From assembly GCF_014191055.1 (NCBI RefSeq), contig NZ_JACHWB010000003.1, positions 744,066 to 808,065 of the forward strand: a DNA stretch of 64,000 nt, written 5' to 3'. Position 1 is the first letter of the stretch; every line of letters starts with the position of its first letter. Both the position numbers and the translations under genes were made by a program. The notes under the pieces are model-generated. The model made no database searches. It saw only the letters and a list, made by a program, of their open reading frames with translations, and was not told where the DNA came from. The stretch is from Microvirga lupini (lineage in GTDB: Bacteria; Pseudomonadota; Alphaproteobacteria; Rhizobiales; Beijerinckiaceae). This document shows, piece by piece, positions 59,845 to 64,000 of this stretch.

Positions 59845-60012
59845 ATGTCCGATACAGATCGAAAGAACCCCGGGGATGAGGATGCGCCGGGCACGAAGCA
59901 GACGGGAGAAAACATCTGCCCGAGCTGCAGCGGATCCGGTCGCCAGGGTGAGAAGTCCTGTCTGGATTGCGGCGGTTCAGGTCGGATTATCGCTATCGTG
60001 GGCGATGCTTGA
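59845..60012 (+). CDS. Small DnaJ-type zinc-finger-like protein, 55 aa
   Basis: A short gene with an excellent ribosome-binding site (AGGAGGT at 59834-59840, 4 nt before ATG). The protein starts MSDTDRKNPGDEDAPG, then carries two CxxCxGSG motifs, CPSCSGSGR and CLDCGGSGR, 12 residues apart, as in the cysteine-rich zinc domain of DnaJ. The N-terminal third is acidic and probably disordered. No J domain is present. It lies 44 nt after pobR on the same strand and ends 6 nt before the convergent pcaB stop. Similar tiny proteins occur in Rhizobiales; function is unknown. Confidence 0.75.
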   Translation: MSDTDRKNPGDEDAPGTKQTGENICPSCSGSGRQGEKSCLDCGGSGRIIAIVGDA

Positions 60013-60018
60013 AGGCCG

Positions 60019-61086
60019 TCAGTTCTTGGCCTTCGAGGCGGAGAAGCTCATTGAGCGGACCACTGCTTGGGCGTTTCTCAAGCCTGCGGCCGCCGTAACA
60101 ACCATCTGCGGCAGAACCATCCATTCGAGAGTCCAGGAGGCGCCGGACCGCTCGTTCTCATGGACGAGAGCCTGATGCAGGGTGCCGAGAAGGCCTGCAT
60201 TGAATCGGGCCAGGGTCACGAGTACCTCTGCCAGAACGGGATTGGACTTGTGCGGCATCGCCGAGGAGCCGCCGCCCGTTGCGAGACGCACCTCGCCCAC
60301 CTCATTTTGCGCCATCAAGGCAATGTCCTGTCCGATCTTCCCCAGGGTTCCGGACAGGAGTGAGATGAGGGACGCGAATTCGCCGATCCGATCGCGTTGA
60401 GAGTGCCAGGATGGCGCCGAGCGTAGATCGAGGATCTCAGCCATTACGTCTGCAACGGCATCGCCATGTCCCTTCAACTCAGCGCGGGTGCCGACAGGCC
60501 CGCCGAGTTGAATCGCCAGAAACCGTAGCGCAAGCGCCTCAAGGGCATCCCGGTGCCGTTCCAGCGGATGGAGCCAAGTTTCGAGCTTGTCGGCGGCGGT
60601 AAACGGAAGTGCCTGCTGCATACGGGTATGCGCCATCAGGAAGGTCGCACCATCACGATCCTTCAGCCCCCGAAGGGAATGAATCAACACATCGAGCCGA
60701 AGCCCGAAGATCTCGATCACCCGTTTAAATCGGAGCATGAGAGCCGTGTCGATGATATCCTGGCTCGTCGCTCCCAGGTGCACGGCCTTGGCGTGAGTCT
60801 CGCCGACAGCGGCTCGAAGCTGCCTGACGAAGGCCGGAACAATCACTCCGTCCTGTGCCAGACCTGCAGCCAACGCAGGCCAATCGGCTTGAAAGGAGCC
60901 GCAGACTTCTGCAATTCGCCTTGCCGCTTCATCGCTGATCAATCCGGCCTGCGCCTCGGCCTGAGCAAGAGCAGACTCGACGCGCAGCATCGCCGAGAGC
61001 TCGGCCTCATTAGAAAACAACGCCCCCACCTCCTCGTCACCGACGAGAGCCTGCAGCAAGGGGTATGGGAGCGTCGTTGCCATCAT
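60019..61086 (-). CDS. pcaB: 3-Carboxy-cis,cis-muconate cycloisomerase
   Basis: A 355-aa member of the fumarase/aspartase superfamily that cyclises 3-carboxymuconate to the muconolactone in the protocatechuate branch. The signature SSAMPHKSNPVLAE and the HLGATSQDIIDT segment (catalytic region) are both present. It is shorter than the approximately 450-aa Pseudomonas form, as is usual in Rhizobiales. The start is the tandem ATG at 61086/61083; upstream in-frame codons run into unrelated sequence. It follows pcaF by 11 nt and ends the leftward pca run. Confidence 0.93.
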   Translation of the reverse strand: MMATTLPYPLLQALVGDEEVGALFSNEAELSAMLRVESALAQAEAQAGLISDEAARRIAEVCGSFQADWPALAAGLAQDGVIVPAFVRQLRAAVGETHAKAVHLGATSQDIIDTALMLRFKRVIEIFGLRLDVLIHSLRGLKDRDGATFLMAHTRMQQALPFTAADKLETWLHPLERHRDALEALALRFLAIQLGGPVGTRAELKGHGDAVADVMAEILDLRSAPSWHSQRDRIGEFASLISLLSGTLGKIGQDIALMAQNEVGEVRLATGGGSSAMPHKSNPVLAEVLVTLARFNAGLLGTLHQALVHENERSGASWTLEWMVLPQMVVTAAAGLRNAQAVVRSMSFSASKAKN

Positions 61087-61097
61087 GATGTGGAAGC

Positions 61098-62303
61098 TTA
61101 AACAGCCTCGAGGGCGATGGAAATGCCCTGCCCTACGCCAACGCACATGGTGGCCAGAGCGCGCTTCTTGCCTCTGAGCTTCAGTTCGAGCGCGGCCGTG
61201 CCGGTGATGCGGGCGCCCGACATGCCGAGCGGATGTCCTAGGGCTATGGCGCCGCCGTTCGGGTTCACATGCTCGGCGTCCTCCGGGATGCCAAGTTCGC
61301 GAAGAACCGCAAGGCCTTGGCTGGCGAAAGCTTCGTTCAGCTCAACCACGTCGAAGTCCGTCGGCTTGAGGCCCAGGCGGGCGCAGAGTTTCTTCGTGGA
61401 CGGTGCCGGTCCGATGCCCATGATCCGCGGCGGCACACCGGCCGTCGCTCCGCCGACCACGCGGGCAATCGGCTCAAGACCGAACTTCCTCACCGCCTCC
61501 TCGGAGGCGACGATCAGGGCTGCCGCACCGTCATTGACTCCGGAGGCATTGCCGGCCGTCACCGATCCTTCCTTGCGGAACGGAGTGGGGAGTTTCGCCA
61601 ACTGCTCCAGGGTGGTGTCGCCGCGGGGATGCTCGTCCTTGTCGATCACAACCGGGTCGCCTTTCCGCCTTGGGATTGTGACCGGCACGATCTCCTGCGC
61701 CAGGCGTCCATTGGTCTGGGCCGCTGCAGCCTTCTTTTGCGAGCGCAGGGCGAACGCATCCTGATCCTCGCGCGAGATGCCGAAATCCGCCGCCACGTTC
61801 TCGCCGGTCTCCGGCATGGAATCGATGCCGTATTGCTGCTTCATAAGCGGATTAACGAAGCGCCAGCCGATGGTGGTGTCGAAAATCTCGGCATTACGGG
61901 AGAAAGCCGTATCCGCCTTGGGCATCACGAATGGCGCCCGCGACATGGATTCGACGCCGCCGGCGATCATGATTTCGGCCTCACCCGCCTTGATCGCGCG
62001 GGCCGCGGCAATGACGGCATCCATGCCCGAGCCGCAGAGACGGTTCATGGTCGTGCCGCCGATGGAGCCAGGAAGCCCCGCGAGCAGCACCGCCATGCGG
62101 GCCACGTTGCGGTTGTCCTCGCCAGCTTGGTTGGCGCAGCCATAAATCACATCGTCGACCGCCTCGAAGTCGAGTTTCGGATGGCGCTCCAGCAGTGCCT
62201 TCAGGGGCACCGCGGCGAGGTCGTCGGCCCGCACGCTCGACAGGGCACCACCATAACGACCGATCGGCGTGCGCACATAGGCGCAGATATAGGCTTCACG
62301 CAT
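61098..62303 (-). CDS. pcaF: Beta-ketoadipyl-CoA thiolase
   Basis: A 401-aa thiolase that cleaves 3-oxoadipyl-CoA to succinyl-CoA and acetyl-CoA. The acyl-accepting Cys is in NRLCGSGMDAV, the catalytic His in GHPLGMSGAR, and the second Cys in CVGVGQGISIALE. The opening REAYICAYVRTPIGRYGGAL is characteristic of PcaF rather than acetoacetyl-CoA thiolases. ATG 62303 is 1 nt after the pcaJ stop. The frame is open 33 codons further upstream within pcaJ, but the family start is clear. Confidence 0.95.
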   Translation of the reverse strand: MREAYICAYVRTPIGRYGGALSSVRADDLAAVPLKALLERHPKLDFEAVDDVIYGCANQAGEDNRNVARMAVLLAGLPGSIGGTTMNRLCGSGMDAVIAAARAIKAGEAEIMIAGGVESMSRAPFVMPKADTAFSRNAEIFDTTIGWRFVNPLMKQQYGIDSMPETGENVAADFGISREDQDAFALRSQKKAAAAQTNGRLAQEIVPVTIPRRKGDPVVIDKDEHPRGDTTLEQLAKLPTPFRKEGSVTAGNASGVNDGAAALIVASEEAVRKFGLEPIARVVGGATAGVPPRIMGIGPAPSTKKLCARLGLKPTDFDVVELNEAFASQGLAVLRELGIPEDAEHVNPNGGAIALGHPLGMSGARITGTAALELKLRGKKRALATMCVGVGQGISIALEAV

Positions 62304-62304
62304 C

Positions 62305-63093
62305 TTAAGCTCCCTTCTTGCGCCCATGCGCCCGCTCGGTTCTGGCCTGAAGCTCGCGCAAGGTGGTGAGTTCGAGTTCGGAGGGTGGAGGTGTCTCCTC
62401 AAGGCGCTCGGAGAAGCGCACCTTCCAGCCGCAGGTCTCCTGGACGATATCGCGGGTCACGCCGCGATGCATCGACGCGACCGTGAACTCCTTCGTCTCC
62501 GGGTCCGGCTTCCAGATGGCTAGATCCGTGATCAGGAGCGTCGGCCCTTTCGTGGTGATGCCCAGGCGCTCGCGATGATTGCCACCCTCGCCATGGCCGA
62601 AGGAGGTGTAGAACTCGATCTTGTCGACCATCCCGCGGGTCGTCTGCTTCATGGTGATGAAGACCTCTTTGCAGGAGGTGGCGATCTCAGGGGCCCCACC
62701 GCCACCGGGCAGGCGCACCTTCGGCTTATGATAGTCGCCGATGACCGTGGTGTTGATGTTGCCGAAGCGGTCGAGCTGGGCGGCTCCCAGGAAGCCGATG
62801 GAAATGCGCCCACCCTGGAGCCAGTACCGGAACATCTCGGGCACAGACACGGTGGTGATCGCCGTTTCGCAGAGTTCGCCGTCGCCGATGGAGAGCGGCA
62901 GCACGTTGGGCGCTGTGCCTATAGTACCGCTTTCATAGATCAGGGTGATGTCCGGCGCATGGGTGAGCCGCGCCACGTTGCAGGCGGCCGACGGAGCGCC
63001 GATGCCGACGAAGCACACGTCGTCGTTCGACAGGGCGCGCGCCGCAGCAATCGTCATCATCTCGTTGGGGGTGAAGCCGGAGAGGTTCGTCAT
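62305..63093 (-). CDS. pcaJ: 3-Oxoadipate CoA-transferase, beta subunit
   Basis: A 262-aa subunit transferring CoA from succinyl-CoA to 3-oxoadipate. The catalytic Glu lies in LIYESGTIGTAPN, the family SENG-like motif, and FLGAAQLDRFGNINTTVIG is the conserved middle. ATG 63093 (MTNLSGFTPNEMM) begins the protein. It is 2 nt after pcaI and 1 nt before pcaF, so all three are coupled. Confidence 0.93.
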   Translation of the reverse strand: MTNLSGFTPNEMMTIAAARALSNDDVCFVGIGAPSAACNVARLTHAPDITLIYESGTIGTAPNVLPLSIGDGELCETAITTVSVPEMFRYWLQGGRISIGFLGAAQLDRFGNINTTVIGDYHKPKVRLPGGGGAPEIATSCKEVFITMKQTTRGMVDKIEFYTSFGHGEGGNHRERLGITTKGPTLLITDLAIWKPDPETKEFTVASMHRGVTRDIVQETCGWKVRFSERLEETPPPSELELTTLRELQARTERAHGRKKGA

Positions 63094-63095
63094 TA

Positions 63096-63941
63096 TTACA
63101 ATCCCTTCACCCGGTTCGCGAAGGCCTCGGGCCCAACTTCCAGCACGTTCTCCTTCATCCAAGCCGTAAAGAGGTCACGGTCGGCGGAGATCTTGTCCCA
63201 CTCGAGGTAGGCCGCGTTGTCGCGGTCGTAATAGCCGTGCGTGTAGGATGGATGGGCGCCGCCTGGAACATGAGCAATGGACGATACGGTCCAGTGCGGC
63301 AGCACGCAGAGGTTCGGGTGGAGGTCGTCGAAATCTTCCACGATCTCCTCGACCGTAACCACCGAACGCTTGGAGGCCAGCACGGCTTCCTTCTGCACGC
63401 CGATGATGCCCTCAATCAGCACGTCGCCGCGCCGGTTGGCCTTCTGGGCGTGAATGATTGCGACATCGGGCCGATGGGCCGGCACCACCGCGAGTTCTTC
63501 GCCGGTGAACGGACAAGTGATGCTCTTGATCGAGGGATTGACCTCCTTCAGGCCCGCCCCGCGATAGCCGCGGAAGACGGCGCAGGGCAGCCCTGCTGCG
63601 CCCGCCTCATAGGCGTTAGCCATAGCTGCGTGGCTATGCTCCTCGGTTCCGATGGCGCGGGGCCAGCTGTTCTCGATGGCATCACGCATCCGGCGCAGGA
63701 GGCCGACACCCGGATTTCCCGCGTAGGAGAAGATCACCTTCTTGGCCAAGCCCATGCCGATCATCTGGTCATAGATGATGTCGGGGGTCATGCGGATCAG
63801 GGTGAGATCCTTGATCCCCTGTCGGATCACCTCATGGGCGGCGGCATGAGGAATGAGATGGGTGAAACCCTCGAACGCGACGGTATCACCGTCGCGCAGG
63901 TTCTCAGTAACAGCCTCGCGGAGGCTCTGAAATTTGGCCAT
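63096..63941 (-). CDS. pcaI: 3-Oxoadipate CoA-transferase, alpha subunit
   Basis: A 281-aa partner of PcaJ. The CoA-transferase I pattern is present: FEGFTHLIPHAAAHEVIRQG near the start, FSYAGNPGVGLLRRMRDAI and VAIIHAQKANRRGDVLIEG. It is longer than the approximately 230-aa Pseudomonas PcaI, as in other Rhizobiales. ATG 63941 (MAKFQSLREAVTENLRDG) matches the family start. It begins 22 nt after the probable pcaG stop. Confidence 0.93.
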   Translation of the reverse strand: MAKFQSLREAVTENLRDGDTVAFEGFTHLIPHAAAHEVIRQGIKDLTLIRMTPDIIYDQMIGMGLAKKVIFSYAGNPGVGLLRRMRDAIENSWPRAIGTEEHSHAAMANAYEAGAAGLPCAVFRGYRGAGLKEVNPSIKSITCPFTGEELAVVPAHRPDVAIIHAQKANRRGDVLIEGIIGVQKEAVLASKRSVVTVEEIVEDFDDLHPNLCVLPHWTVSSIAHVPGGAHPSYTHGYYDRDNAAYLEWDKISADRDLFTAWMKENVLEVGPEAFANRVKGL

Positions 63942-63963
63942 GATGAGCTTTCGGGATCGATGG

Positions 63964-64000
63964 TCAGATGTCGAAGAACACGGTTTCCTTCTCACCCTGC
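63964..64000 (-). CDS. pcaG: Probable protocatechuate 3,4-dioxygenase alpha subunit, last 12 codons
   Basis: The reverse strand reads QGEKETVFFDI followed by TGA, running in from the window edge. That ending (QGExETVFFDI) is what I recall for PcaG proteins, and a protocatechuate dioxygenase is the enzyme still missing between pobA and pcaB. The fragment is too short for certainty. Confidence 0.5.
   Translation of the reverse strand, partial: QGEKETVFFDI

Overview
The window reads as chromosome of an alphaproteobacterium of the order Hyphomicrobiales (Rhizobiales), GC-rich, probably close to Methylobacteriaceae/Microvirga. The basis is gene order and family content: ispDF-dusB-ntrBC-ntrYX-hfq-hflX, an E1-beta with its own lipoyl domain, HWE-type kinases, Aap-type amino-acid permeases, and a dispersed palindromic repeat of a type common in this order. 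The genus is inference; no rRNA is present.

Left part (1-37.6 kb) is mostly core genome. It holds queF and eno, an FtsB-like divisome gene, the pyruvate dehydrogenase operon (pdhA, pdhB, a DUF5076-like gene, pdhC, lpdA; 3.06-8.95 kb), a DctA symporter, a large soluble HWE kinase, lipA (which makes the lipoyl cofactor used by the Pdh complex), ispDF/pncC, the dusB-ntrBC-ntrYX-hfq-hflX nitrogen-regulation block, mazG, and a leftward run rlpA-dac-tmk-holB-metG-(GH1-like)-tatD-MBL. A glycoside-hydrolase-like gene sits inside that housekeeping run. tRNA-Ser(UGA) closes this part.

Right part (37.6-64 kb) is accessory. First comes a three-gene leftward module: a HigA-like DNA-binding protein, a double-domain KaiC-like ATPase and an HWE kinase with a degenerate receiver-like N-terminus, with 59-nt and 4-nt overlaps and no kaiB or higB nearby (37.7-40.6 kb). 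Next is a catabolic island (41.3-53.2 kb): a dihydropyrimidinase/hydantoinase, two paralogous ATZ/TRZ-type amidohydrolases, an Asp/Glu/hydantoin racemase-family protein, a YtcJ-type amidohydrolase, an AapJQM-like ABC importer lacking its ATPase gene, and a PuuB-like FAD oxidoreductase. This looks like uptake and opening of a cyclic nitrogen compound whose identity is unknown. Third is a ferric-siderophore cassette (TonB receptor, RhtX-like permease, FhuF reductase), headed by an AT-rich region with Irr/ICE-like palindromes. Last is aromatic catabolism: pobA with a divergent AraC-type pobR, then leftward pcaI-pcaJ-pcaF-pcaB behind the probable tail of pcaG at the window edge. Together these convert 4-hydroxybenzoate through protocatechuate and beta-ketoadipate to TCA intermediates.

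The best candidates for something undescribed are the HigA-KaiC-HWE module and the amidohydrolase island, whose two paralogues share a Gln in place of the usual catalytic Glu of the HxxE motif.
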